A DNA stretch of 16,340 nt. Origin: Physocladia obscura (lineage: Eukaryota; Chytridiomycota; Chytridiomycetes; Chytridiales; Chytriomycetaceae). The position numbers and the translations under genes were made by a program. The notes beneath the pieces were generated by a model. That model did not search any database. It was given only the letters and a program-made list of their open reading frames with translations, and had not been told where the DNA came from. The DNA lies in assembly GCA_027596945.1 (NCBI GenBank), contig JADGJH010000317.1:1-16340 (forward strand), given 5' to 3'. Positions 8,039 through 16,340 of this stretch are shown here, piece by piece (positions within the stretch are counted from its first letter, which is position 1; every line of letters begins with the position of its first letter).

Positions 8039-11000
8039 TTAACCCATATAATTTGGTGGTGTGTGATAATGTTGGTGCTGAGATGGCTGCTGCTGCTGCT
8101 GCTGTGAAGGTGCTGTGCCATATTGTGAGACACCTTGCTGTGGCATACCACTTCCATACAAATAGTTCTGTTGTGTTTGCTGTGATTGCTGTAATGGTTG
8201 TGATTGCACATACTGTTGTTGCCCACTAACAAATCCATGTCCTTGATGTCCTGCTCCATATATTGGCTGCTGATAGCCATAAGTTTGCCCTCCTGATGGC
8301 TGTCCCGGAGCCAATCGCAGTGTTTGTTGTGAATATGGTGCCGGCTGGTAGTTTGAAGGCCTTGGTTGTCCATAAAATTGTGATGTTTGTTGTTGCTGGT
8401 GTTGCTGAGACTGGTTATAAATTTGCTGAGACTGAGTTGGCTGAGGTTGTACATAATTTTGCTGCAATGATACTGTAGCAGGCCGTGCCGCAATATATCC
8501 GCCATAATACGCTGTTGTGCTGCTCTGTACAGCTGATCCAACTTGACTGTAAGCTTGTTGCTGGCTTTGTTGTTGCTGCTGATTATTAATTTGCTGTTGT
8601 GGTTGTAAAGGAGTGCCACTGTAGGTTAGTGGCTGCGGCACTGCTGTATAACTTCCAAACCCAGGCTGTAAAATGGCTTGACGAGTAATTTGCTGAGGTG
8701 CTCCTCCATAAATTGCCTGATTGGGTCCTGGCTGAGATGGTTGATTGTGACCCTGCTGAGGTGTTCCACCATACACAGGCTGAGATACTGGAGTACCGCC
8801 GTATACAGGCTGAGAAACTGGAGCTCCGCCATAAACCGGTTGAGAATTTGCAGTTTTTTGTGTATCAAAATCAGAAGCTCCACTACTTATGGGAGTTGGT
8901 TGTTGTTGTTGTTGGTTTTGGAACTGCAGTTGTTGTCCAGAAACACTGCCAATATTGTACGTTGATGTGGCAGATGGAGGCGCTCCTCCATAAGTTGGAC
9001 TCTGGCTTATAGGAGGTCGGTATTGCTGCACTACTGGCATCATTTGTGCTGGCAAAAACTGCTGGTATGATGAACTGAGTTGTGAATATGACTGTTGACC
9101 AAGAGCCTTTTGAGACGATATTGGTGGTGGTGGAAGAGAAGATCGTTGGGGTAAAGTAGACGAAGGGGAAGCAACTGTTGGAGAATTGTAAGAGATAGAT
9201 TGATTTTGAGTAGCAGCGGCATTAGTTCCAATACTCAATCTAGTCATTTCTGCTTGAAGCGCCCGTTGCCCTTTTATTGCTTCATCAGTTTCAATTTTCT
9301 TGACCAAATTAGCAGCTTCTTCGTTTCGGCGATTTACAAATCCAAGACTTGTGTTTTTCAATGATAGTGCCAATTCAGACAAGTCACTATAAAATTTAAC
9401 TCCTTTGTTTAATCCCACTTTTGCTTCTTGCCACTGGTTGAAAGAAATTTTCCAGTCCTTGACGATTTCGTTGCGACGTCGTTCACGAAGCTCCAAAACT
9501 TTGATCGTAGAGGATGAAGTCTTCAGTTTTTCGAATTCTGATGCAACATCACTGAGTACCTGAGATTGAGTTGAAATATTTGTTGCCAAACGAGCCTGAA
9601 ACGGTTTGAATTTCGCTAATTCTGCTTGAAAGACTTGGCTTTCTTTGTTTTTGTTGAGTAGAAGTGACGTCGAAATGTCATCGTCGTGAACCTTTCAAAG
9701 TTTTTAAATTTATTTAACCAAAAAAAGGAAAGAAGAGAGGGGGGAAAGAAACAGATAGATACTTTAGATTTAAGCTCTAAAATAGTGGATGCTCTTTCAG
9801 TTTTCAACTTTCGCAATTGATGAATCATTCCATCAAGTTTTTCGATGACAATTTGTTCACCTAGTTGATCCAGCCCACCATTTGAATCAGGAATACCATC
9901 AATTAAACTGCCAACAGCTACTTCCGGCTTTTTGGGAACGGATCCAGAGCGAATTAACTCAATAAAAATTGATTCCACTTCATCGATAGGTCTGCTCAAA
10001 ATAGCAATATCTCTCCGGCACTCATTTAACCTAATCAAAACACCTTTATCAGTTTCTTGTGCTTTTTCAAAAGATTCGCGATGAGATCGAATATCTTGAC
10101 GAATTTGAAATGTGAGTTGGGTGGATGGTTCTTGCGTCCAAACGTTCATATATTTAACCTTAAAAAAAAATTAACAAAAAAAAATTAAAAAACTAAAAAA
10201 ATTCACCCGCATATTTTCACATTCATGTTGCTCTTTATCTAATAGTAAACATACTTCGTCCAAAATAGTCTTGATCTTTCCTTTCAGCCCTTCAATAACT
10301 CCAAGAAGTTCGTCTGTGCCCGATCCTCTTCCTCCTTCCTCTCTTCTGACAACATCGCAAAATTTGCGTGCTTCATCTGTCAATCCAAGAGCTTCTTCGC
10401 TTCCCAAAATATCTCTGGAGTTTCCGCTTACATCTTTCAAAATTCTCTTTACTTTATCCAAAGTTTGAACTATTCCCATCGAATCCAAAGAAGCAGTAAA
10501 TTCTTCATCCGCAACTTCAACGCGTGCAAGCTCTCCTCGAAGCAACTTGGCTTTTTCCTCCGAATACACACTGGCAGCAGTATGCACGCTTAGCGGGACT
10601 AAACGCGCAAACACATCGGCACCAACAATTTTCGGTACATCAGCTGCACCATTTGGACACAATTCAGCAAACGTGATCCGCTTTGCAGCCGCGAGCTTCT
10701 CTAGCGCTGCGAGGGCTTCGACAATGGGTGGTGTCGGTTCATGGTAAATGACATCGTTGTCTTTAACTAACGTATTTTTACGAGCAGTAGCAGCAGCAAA
10801 TTGAGCTTTGCATAGATCCATGATAGCGGCGGCCGGAGTTACGCCGGACGGCGCAGCACTACCGCCAACAAGAGCACTGCTGATAATCGCGAGACTTGAA
10901 TTTTGTGCGAATGAATGAGAAACTGTAAATGACGAATAGTTACGCGCAAAATTTCTAGCAAAACTATCACTTTCTTTGGCGAGATCATTAGATTTGGTGA

Positions 11001-12020
11001 TATGAGAGACCGCGAGACCGTATTTAGCGTCGTTTTCGAGATGAATCGATTTGTGAAAGTGGGCAATGGATTCGAAATATTTTTGCTTGGTCTGTTTTTA
11101 AATTGTAAAACTTTTTGTTTGTTTTTATTTTTTTACCTTCGCAATTTCAATCCATGCACGAGATATTTGCGACTTTAGAGCATCGTCATTCAGTCCTTCA
11201 ATAGCGCTGGCATAAAATACAGCGCATTGCGCGGCGAGTTTTGCGACAAGCAAGCCACTCTTGGACTCTATGAGACACTTTTCACAAAAGACTTCTTGAG
11301 CCTGGGCGAGCATTAGATCCGAGAGGGCTTTCACGGATTCGCGTGATATGTCAACCGATGGTGGATGCAGAAAGTTGTCGTTAATGTAAGAAAATAGACC
11401 GGCAGCAGCTTGCAGGTGATTGAAGGCAATCTTTAACCCTGTCGCATCTGTACGTGACTGTGTAGCTAGGATGATACACGCAACGAAAAGTCGGTTTGGA
11501 TTATTTTTAAAATATTGAGATCCTTTACCTGCGATGGTGGCGCAAATCGCTGCAATATTGAAAATAACACACGCTTTTTCGTAGGCAACTGAGGTTTGTG
11601 CGACAGTTTTTCCAGTAAATGCGTCTTGCCTGATTGTGTAAAGAAATACCGTCAATAAGTGTTGTGTTGGAATGTAATTTCAGTTTAAAGACTGACCAAG
11701 AAAAGGACACATTCACGTTCTTTCCGTCGATTGGAAATCGCAAATCCAGCAGTTCAAGCTGGCCAAAGTAGCGATACACAATATCGCGCCCGCTGAGGTC
11801 TTTTCCAGCCCCTTGTTTCGGTTGTTGGTAAACTGTTGAGACCAACAAAAGAAATTAAAAAACCTCGTGTATCGTCTCTCAACCGATTGAGTAATGTAAT
11901 TTCGTGAATATATTTTTCCGGATCATCTCCGTAAGCAGTAGCAATATATGCCCGAAAAGATGGCCCGAAATCAACACTTTCTGTGGTTTTTGTGGGTGGA
12001 AACAATAACGGACTTTGCAT
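8039..12020 (-). CDS. BRO1: BRO1/ALIX-family ESCRT-associated protein, 1218 aa, seven exons
   Basis: Family members bind ESCRT-III subunits at endosomes and help cargo deubiquitination, vesicle budding or (Rim20/PalA) pH signalling. Exons run 12020-11864, 11832-11697, 11629-11529, 11465-11137, 11091-10207, 10158-9763 and 9691-8039; introns are 31, 67, 63, 45, 48 and 71 nt, and the total divides exactly by three. The start MQSPLL is typical of Bro1. The Bro1 domain (about 1-390) shows YRYFGQLELLDLRFP at 72-86, a WQDAFTG junction after splicing, and YINDNFLHPPS. A helical V-like domain (about 400-815) follows, including KLKTERASTILELKSK and DDDISTSLLLNKN. The last 400 or so residues are a Q/Y/G/P-rich, low-complexity tail with repeated YGGAP/YGGTP units, far longer than the usual proline-rich tail (yeast Bro1 and human ALIX are about 850-870 residues). 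Which paralogue (Bro1, Rim20 or ALIX) this is cannot be settled from sequence alone. Confidence 0.92.
8086..8103. repeat. (GCT)6 trinucleotide run encoding poly-Gln
   Basis: Six perfect GCT units on the plus strand lie inside the last exon of the BRO1-family gene. Read on the minus strand they give a run of CAG Gln codons near the C-terminus. Shorter CAA/CAG runs recur across 8086-8950. Confidence 0.9.
8766..8855. repeat. 30-bp coding minisatellite, three units
   Basis: Three consecutive 30-bp units (8766-8795, 8796-8825, 8826-8855) encode decapeptides of the type PVYGGTPVSQ in the tail of the BRO1-family protein. The first two units are nearly identical and the third has diverged. Related single units (AIYGGAPQQ, TYGGAPP, TYSGTPLQ) lie on both sides without DNA-level tandem identity. 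Confidence 0.85.
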
Positions 12021-12139
12021 GGTTTTTCCAACTTTATTTCAGCACAACACAAAATTCAATATAGACCACAAAGGGAAGGCCCAGTCAGGTACATTACAAC
12101 AATCAACGACAAAATATGGTAGACGAAAATGCACCGCAC

Positions 12140-12373
12140 TCATTTTCTCAATAGCCTTTCATCAAACCCTGTTTGAGCGCGAAGCCTGTTTTTTTCTCCT
12201 AAAACTGCATACTTAACTTCTTTGTTCATTATTATTTGTTGGAATAGAAACTCAATAGAATCAAAGAAGGATTTTTTCTTGTTAGAGAAACGCAGTGTGG
12301 TTGTGCCAATGAGTTCAAAAATCTGATTCTTGAACGCGTTTTCATAGAAATTTTTATTCTTATGGAATACCAT
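12140..12373 (-). CDS. Small hypothetical protein, 77 aa
   Basis: An ATG-started minus-strand frame sits between the RIC8 stop (12407) and the BRO1 start (12020), with 33 bp to the first and about 120 bp to the second. The peptide is basic and amphipathic, with an aromatic-rich N-terminus (MVFHKNKNFYENAFK) and a charged C-terminus (LGEKNRLRAQTGFDERLLRK). There is no signal peptide, membrane segment or known motif. The protein-like composition and its fit in a tight gene array favour a real gene, but length alone does not exclude chance, and it could lie in the 3' UTR of RIC8. An ATG with A at -3 supports this start. I do not recognise the family. Confidence 0.4.
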   Translation of the reverse strand: MVFHKNKNFYENAFKNQIFELIGTTTLRFSNKKKSFFDSIEFLFQQIIMNKEVKYAVLGEKNRLRAQTGFDERLLRK

Positions 12374-12406
12374 TTGTGCCAATTATTATGCTCTATTCTC
12401 TTTTAT

Positions 12407-14566
12407 TTATTGCGAATATTTCTCATTTTGTCCTTCCAAATCGCTTTTGCGAACAGCCTTTATGACTCCATTCTTGTTAAGTTTATCCAGCATCTCCATT
12501 AACTTGTGCGTTTCGTATTCTTTTTCAGCTGCGCTTAAACGATCCCATTCCTCATTCGACTGATTCTCTTGAATAATTTCTCCTGTAATTGGGTTGATCG
12601 CTGGTTTGGCTTTCTCTTTACCTTTTTCCTTACTTTCTGAATTATTTTTTGGCAGGGTAGAACCGTCATATATTTCATACTCATCGTGCGTTGTACTTTC
12701 AGAATTTGTAAATGACGAAGACGATGCCATTCTTTGAGAATCTGAAGACGTGCCACTTGGATTTGACATGATACCACGCTGGAATAGAAATCCTGCAGCA
12801 TTTCCATAGCCAATATAAGAAGTAAAACTGGAGGCTGATGATTGGTTAATAGAGAAACAAAAACAAAAAATTTCCCAACCATCTTCATCAAATAGAGCGA
12901 ACAGCATCTCTCCAACGCTATTTTTTGTATTTTCCAAAGAAATACTTGTCATCAATTTAATAAGTCGCGCCGTTACTGTGTCAGTGCTGTCAAGTTTTCT
13001 TGTTCTGTCAATATCTGGGGGAGTCAAGATTTCGCGGAGTTGATGTCTGATGATTTCGTGGCTTCCAGCTAGCTCCTTAATAACAAGAATAAGAGGCGGA
13101 ATGATCTCATCAGCTCGTTTTTTTGAGTAGTCAGCAACTTTGGAGTCAGCTGGAGAATTTTCAATGTGATCCAATGGAGGTGAGTTATTCGAATTGTAAG
13201 GTAAAGCCAGAGAAAGCGAAATCATCAAAAATTTGCAGAGTGTCGCAGGAATTTTATCCTTGTTTTCATTTGGGAGCCACTGAAGAAAGAATTCTGGAGA
13301 TGCTGGAAAATTAAGGAGGCAATTTATGGCAAATGAGTGTGGAGCTGAAAGCGGATCGTTCTCATTAATCGGAACGCACGTGATCAAGTCGATTAGTATT
13401 GGAAGGATTCTGATTATTTGCATTAGTTTTTTTTGGGGGGGAAAATATACAATAACAGACAATTCAAATCCTCTGACTTTTTCCTCCTTTTTTTTCCATT
13501 CTTCTGTTCTTTGTAGTAATCTATCTTCTTTGCTTACACCTCCCCCGCCAAATATCCCAACAAAACCGCTCGCAGTTTCATCCCGGAGCATCGTAATATT
13601 AAACACAATTTTCAATATTTCGTCGCATAGTGTAATTTCATTTCCAATTCCACCGGAAATGGGTTTTTTGTTAATTAAATGAGTTGCGAGAGGTGATAAT
13701 TGCTGTGACAGAAAAAAACTTTGATACAATAATTATATAATCGATTAAATACCTTTTCAAGAAATGCACCAAATCCTTCCCGTTTAAATAACTCTTCGGC
13801 ATAAACAGAGGAATGACCTGAAAGCAAAAACAGGAATCGGAAAGCGAGGAATCTTGCTTCAAGTGATTTAATGTCCGTCTAATTAATGAACATTATTATC
13901 TTTTATGATGAAACAGAAAGCAACCAAACCTGGAGAAAAGAAACTGTCAAATCTACACCATCCAATTCAACAAATATTGCGCGGCACGACTCGTTTGAAT
14001 GAAGACAATTGACCAAACATTTCATCGCTTCAATTTTTGCATCATTTTTCAATATGCAACATTCAGGATTCAAAATTCCCGAATGTTGCAGAAGCAGTTT
14101 TATCCCCTAATCGATAAATGAATTTAGAATACCAAAGAAAATTTAAACGTACAGTTTTTGACATTAGCGATTCGCTTCCTTCAACTTCTCTTGCAAGAAT
14201 CTTTAATGTCTGAAACGCCATCGTAACAACTAAGAGATAAATAGTTTTCAATAATTTAGTGATGCAATTGTTCGAAAAACCTTCGTCTGGCCAGTGACGC
14301 CAAACTTCTGTCAAGTCGCTATCAAAGTTACAATTTCTTTCTTCTGTTGCATTATTCAATTCTTTTGCATCAGTAAATGCAAATACTAGTGCTTTAACGG
14401 ATTCAGCCTTCGCAAAGATAGAAAACGATCCGTTAGGAATCACAAAGGTTTGGTCCGCAAAATGATTCGCTATGAAAGCCGAAAGAGTTGACGATAGCAC
14501 AGCAACTAGTTCTGGCTGTAGGATCAATTCTTTTGTTGGTAGCCCGATGGGTGTGACAAGAGACAT
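12407..14566 (-). CDS. RIC8: RIC8/synembryn, chaperone and exchange factor for G-alpha proteins
   Basis: Ric-8 proteins are armadillo-like cytosolic factors that fold nascent G-alpha subunits and promote their GDP release. Exons run 14566-14153, 14106-13930, 13878-13753, 13702-13538, 13503-13451, 13409-12880 and 12834-12407; introns are 46, 51, 50, 34, 41 and 45 nt, giving about 630 aa (usual length 530-560). Family marks are MAFQTLKILARE, AMKCLVNCLHSNESCRAIF, AFRFLFLLSG, KIVFNITMLRDE, PHSFAINCLLNFP, the spliced SYIGYGNAAGFLFQRG, and a C-terminal AAEKEYETHKLMEMLDKLNK followed by NGVIK. The start is the ATG at 14566; the frame is open further up but without ATG. An extra 51-nt in-frame intron (14280-14230, GTTTTT..CTTAG) is possible and would remove a hydrophobic insert, giving about 613 aa. 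A low-complexity Ser/Lys-rich insert precedes the C-terminal helix. The gene diverges from the secreted-protein gene. Confidence 0.88.
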
Positions 14567-14631
14567 TTTGACAAACTTATAAAAAAACAAACAAAAAAAA
14601 CAAAAACAGGAGCGTCTCTCATTTCTTTCAG
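14567..14631. promoter_or_regulatory. 65-bp divergent intergenic region
   Basis: The region separates the start codons of RIC8 (minus) and the secreted-protein gene (plus). It is dominated by A runs on the plus strand and ends in CTCATTTCTTTCAG directly before the plus-strand ATG. That tail resembles a 3' splice site, so the plus-strand gene could have a leader exon upstream, inside or beyond RIC8. No TATA box is evident. Confidence 0.5.
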
Positions 14632-15510
14632 ATGCGTCAATTCAATTCACTGAATGTGTTAATTTCTTCCGCAATTATCTTTACCAAACTATCATATGCT
14701 TGGATTACAATCAAAGGCGTCGACTATACACATAACGATTTGGACTCACTTTCGAATTCATCTGCTCTAAGATGTGAACTATCATGCAAAAATAATACTC
14801 AATGTGTGGGATTTGTTCAAACGGAGTCAAGCAATAGTTGCTGGACTAAAAGCGCGTTTTCAAACCCAATACTAAATCCGACGCGCACAATAGTCCTGGA
14901 GCAAAATTCAACTGCTGATGGTATTGATATTCCTGGCGGTGACATTTTATTTTTTACGTCAACAAGCTCAGTAGATTGTCTTACGCAGTGCCAGTCTGTG
15001 CCTGACGCTGTAATAGGTGTATTTAAATCCGATCTGTGCTATTGTAAAAGCTCTGTGGGTACGCCAGTCATTTACAACTCTTCAACGCTCATTGTTCCTC
15101 CATATCCTAATTTCTGTCCTTTAAAAATCGCTTCCTATGAAGATAATATCATTGAAATTGTGGGCCACAACCTTGTTCTGAAATACATGAATGACTCATC
15201 ATCAAATATGTCTCTTTTTGCTGTCGATTACTTGAATAAAATACATATTATGAGTAACTCATCGCTGTGTTTATCGCCTATTGGTCACGCGTATGTCGGT
15301 GCTGTTAGCTGCTCTAATGCAACAACTTGGAAATTTAATTGGCCGCAAATTAGCCCATCTTCACAGCCAACATGGTGTTTGGATGATTTTGATGGTAAAA
15401 CATCTGATGGAAATCGTGTTGGAGTTTGGCCTTGCAAAAATCTGGGAAAAGTTAATGGATGGAATCAAAGTTGGAAATGGGGAGTTGATTGTGTTTTGAG
15501 TAATTGGTGA
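14632..15510 (+). CDS. Secreted protein with two PAN-like modules and a lectin-like C-terminus, 292 aa
   Basis: A single exon encodes a likely extracellular protein. Residues 1-23 form a signal peptide (LNVLISSAIIFTKLSYA, cleavage before W). Two similar modules follow: GVDYTHNDL with CELSCKNNTQCVGFV and SCWTK (about 28-77), then GIDIPGGDI with CLTQCQ and LCYCK (about 100-142). The layout, G-D start, Cys-x3-Cys and a closing Cys-x-K, resembles PAN/apple carbohydrate- or protein-binding domains. The C-terminal half (about 160-292) contains a central SLCLSPIG and a final WCLDDFDGK with VGVWPCKN and SWKW, like a ricin-B-type beta-trefoil, though with only weak QxW spacing. More than ten N-x-S/T sites suggest heavy glycosylation. 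A role in surface adhesion or carbohydrate binding is an inference. The gene converges on the VPS60 gene. Confidence 0.75.
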   Translation: MRQFNSLNVLISSAIIFTKLSYAWITIKGVDYTHNDLDSLSNSSALRCELSCKNNTQCVGFVQTESSNSCWTKSAFSNPILNPTRTIVLEQNSTADGIDIPGGDILFFTSTSSVDCLTQCQSVPDAVIGVFKSDLCYCKSSVGTPVIYNSSTLIVPPYPNFCPLKIASYEDNIIEIVGHNLVLKYMNDSSSNMSLFAVDYLNKIHIMSNSSLCLSPIGHAYVGAVSCSNATTWKFNWPQISPSSQPTWCLDDFDGKTSDGNRVGVWPCKNLGKVNGWNQSWKWGVDCVLSNW

Positions 15511-15627
15511 ATAACAACAAAAAAGCAACTATGAAATAATATCAGTCTTTTTCAAGTTAAAAGTAACCGGAATTAAATTTGAAGGATGCTGATTTTATTT
15601 TAAAAAAAATATCAATTGTTAGGCAAA
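15511..15627. other. Convergent 3' gap between two genes
   Basis: This 117-bp gap separates the stop codons of the secreted-protein gene (plus) and the VPS60 gene (minus). It is AT-rich, with poly(A)-signal-like AAATAA near 15534. No gene is seen in it. Confidence 0.5.
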
Positions 15628-16170
15628 CTATCCGCGCATCGCAGGTTCTTGAAGAGGTGTCGTATACTGGTAATAATCACACGTCAAAACATAAGTGTAC
15701 TATTATTGAGACTAACCTGGGTAGGTAAAGATCCTGGAATAGGGTCTGCAATTGAAGTTGAAGGGAGATCAGGAATTTCATCTTGTAAGTAAGATGGAAC
15801 TTCCTCTTCCTCTTCCAACAACTCATCCCCCAAAGCGTCCAGTTCTAATCAACATTCAGATTAAGTGCAAATAAAAGGCAAAATTCCAATACCGGCTTCC
15901 AGATCACTTTCATCAATGCCGTCTGGTAAGCCGTAAGTTCTTCCAAGAGCTTCTTGCACATCATTTGCTTGTTCAAGCAAATCTTGCATTTCATCCTGAA
16001 GAGCTTCGACTTTTTCAATATTAATTTTTTTGTACTGTGCTTTCATTTCTTTGTTCGCTGTTTTCATGGCATCGACTGTTACGATTGTGTTTTTGAGATT
16101 TTCAGTCGTCATTGCTGCTTGCTCCATGTTCCACGCTTGCGCTTGCAGTTGGTCTTTCTGGCCTTCGTAA
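15628..16170 (-). CDS. VPS60: CHMP5/Vps60 ESCRT-III subunit, 3' part only (147 residues)
   Basis: CHMP5/Vps60 is an ESCRT-III-family protein that recruits Vta1/LIP5 and so stimulates the Vps4 ATPase during endosomal vesicle formation. Three exons are visible: 16170-15893, 15844-15717 and 15666-15628, with introns of 48 and 50 nt. The first visible codon corresponds to about residue 75 of the human protein. Diagnostic features are YEGQKDQLQAQAWNMEQA, TVDAMKTANKEMKAQYKK, a long coiled coil, QEALGRTYGLPDGIDESDLE and the spliced acidic LDALGDELLEEEEEV. These match CHMP5 better than CHMP4/Snf7. A short Pro-rich C-terminus (PLQEPAMRG) ends at a TAG. The N-terminal exon or exons lie beyond the window: upstream of the acceptor at 16171 (branch site CTAAC) there is no coding sequence, so that intron is at least 170 nt. 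Confidence 0.9.
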
Positions 16171-16340
16171 CTGCGGTGGATGAGTCCAAACCATGTTAGC
16201 ACAAAAAAAAAAAAAAAAAAGAAATTATTAAAAAAAAAAAAAAATTTTTTTTGTTGAAAATTTTTTTTGGATTAGGTGTTTTTTTGTAATTTATTAAAAT
16301 GTACGTTGATTTTTAAACATATTTTATGTACCCAAAAACA
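16171..16340 (-). other. Intron sequence of VPS60 with long A/T homopolymers
   Basis: The stretch holds an A18 run (16203-16220), an A15-T8 palindromic block (16230-16252) and a 13-nt direct repeat AAAATTTTTTTTG (16241-16253 and 16257-16269). It is interpreted as intronic because the exon to its left begins at a splice acceptor and needs a 5' exon. Confidence 0.6.

Noticed and set aside
8766..8855. Tandem repeats considered as a CRISPR-like array
   Set aside because: The units are directly adjacent with no spacers, and they encode a protein repeat in a eukaryotic gene.
8263..9012. Several plus-strand and second-frame open frames over the Bro1 tail
   Set aside because: They are by-products of CAA/CAG-rich coding on the minus strand, which suppresses stops in the other frames.
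11983..12216. Plus-strand open frame over the BRO1 start
   Set aside because: It overlaps the well-supported first exon of the BRO1-family gene in antisense and shows no motif.
15628..16170. First read as CHMP4/Snf7
   Set aside because: The NMEQA, TVDAMK and QEALGRTYG motifs and the acidic LDALGDELL run fit CHMP5/Vps60 better.

Overview
This is a eukaryotic, AT-rich window with spliced genes. Most inferred introns are 31-74 nt with GT..AG ends, and many carry a CTAAC/CTAAT-like branch site. The recognisable proteins (Bro1/ALIX, Ric-8, CHMP5/Vps60) are general opisthokont genes. Very short introns, Tc1/mariner debris and a secreted PAN plus lectin-like protein suggest an early-diverging fungus, perhaps a chytrid; that placement is an inference. 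All exon models are hand-made from frame continuity and splice motifs.

Layout. Positions 1-3260 are a decayed mosaic. A minus-strand broken gene with a Cys-rich block and a possible PB1-like (beta-grasp) block occupies 1-1032 and runs off the left edge. A frameshifted plus-strand Tc1/mariner transposase lies at 1339-2147. A second minus-strand broken coding block lies at 2423-3260. Positions 3590-4016 are a less AT-rich stretch leading into a four-exon gene (4017-5924, +) for an unrecognised multi-span membrane protein of 576 aa. Positions 5925-8030 hold no intact gene, but do hold a second, badly decayed minus-strand Tc1/mariner transposase (about 7240-7660).

Positions 8039-16170 are a compact block of ordinary genes: a seven-exon BRO1/ALIX-family gene (8039-12020, -, 1218 aa) with a roughly 400-residue Q/Y/G/P-rich tail; a possible 77-aa small gene (12140-12373, -); a seven-exon RIC8/synembryn gene (12407-14566, -, about 630 aa); a single-exon secreted protein gene (14632-15510, +) that diverges from RIC8 across only 65 bp; and the last three exons of a CHMP5/VPS60 gene (15628-16170, -), whose 5' part lies beyond the right edge.

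How the genes relate. Bro1-domain proteins and the ESCRT-III subunit CHMP5/Vps60 work in the same endosomal membrane-remodelling pathway, and here their genes sit within about 8 kb on one strand, with RIC8 (a chaperone and exchange factor for G-alpha proteins) between them. I saw no CRISPR array, tRNA, rRNA or bacterial-type system. The least explained items are the membrane protein, the Cys-rich broken gene and the Bro1 tail.
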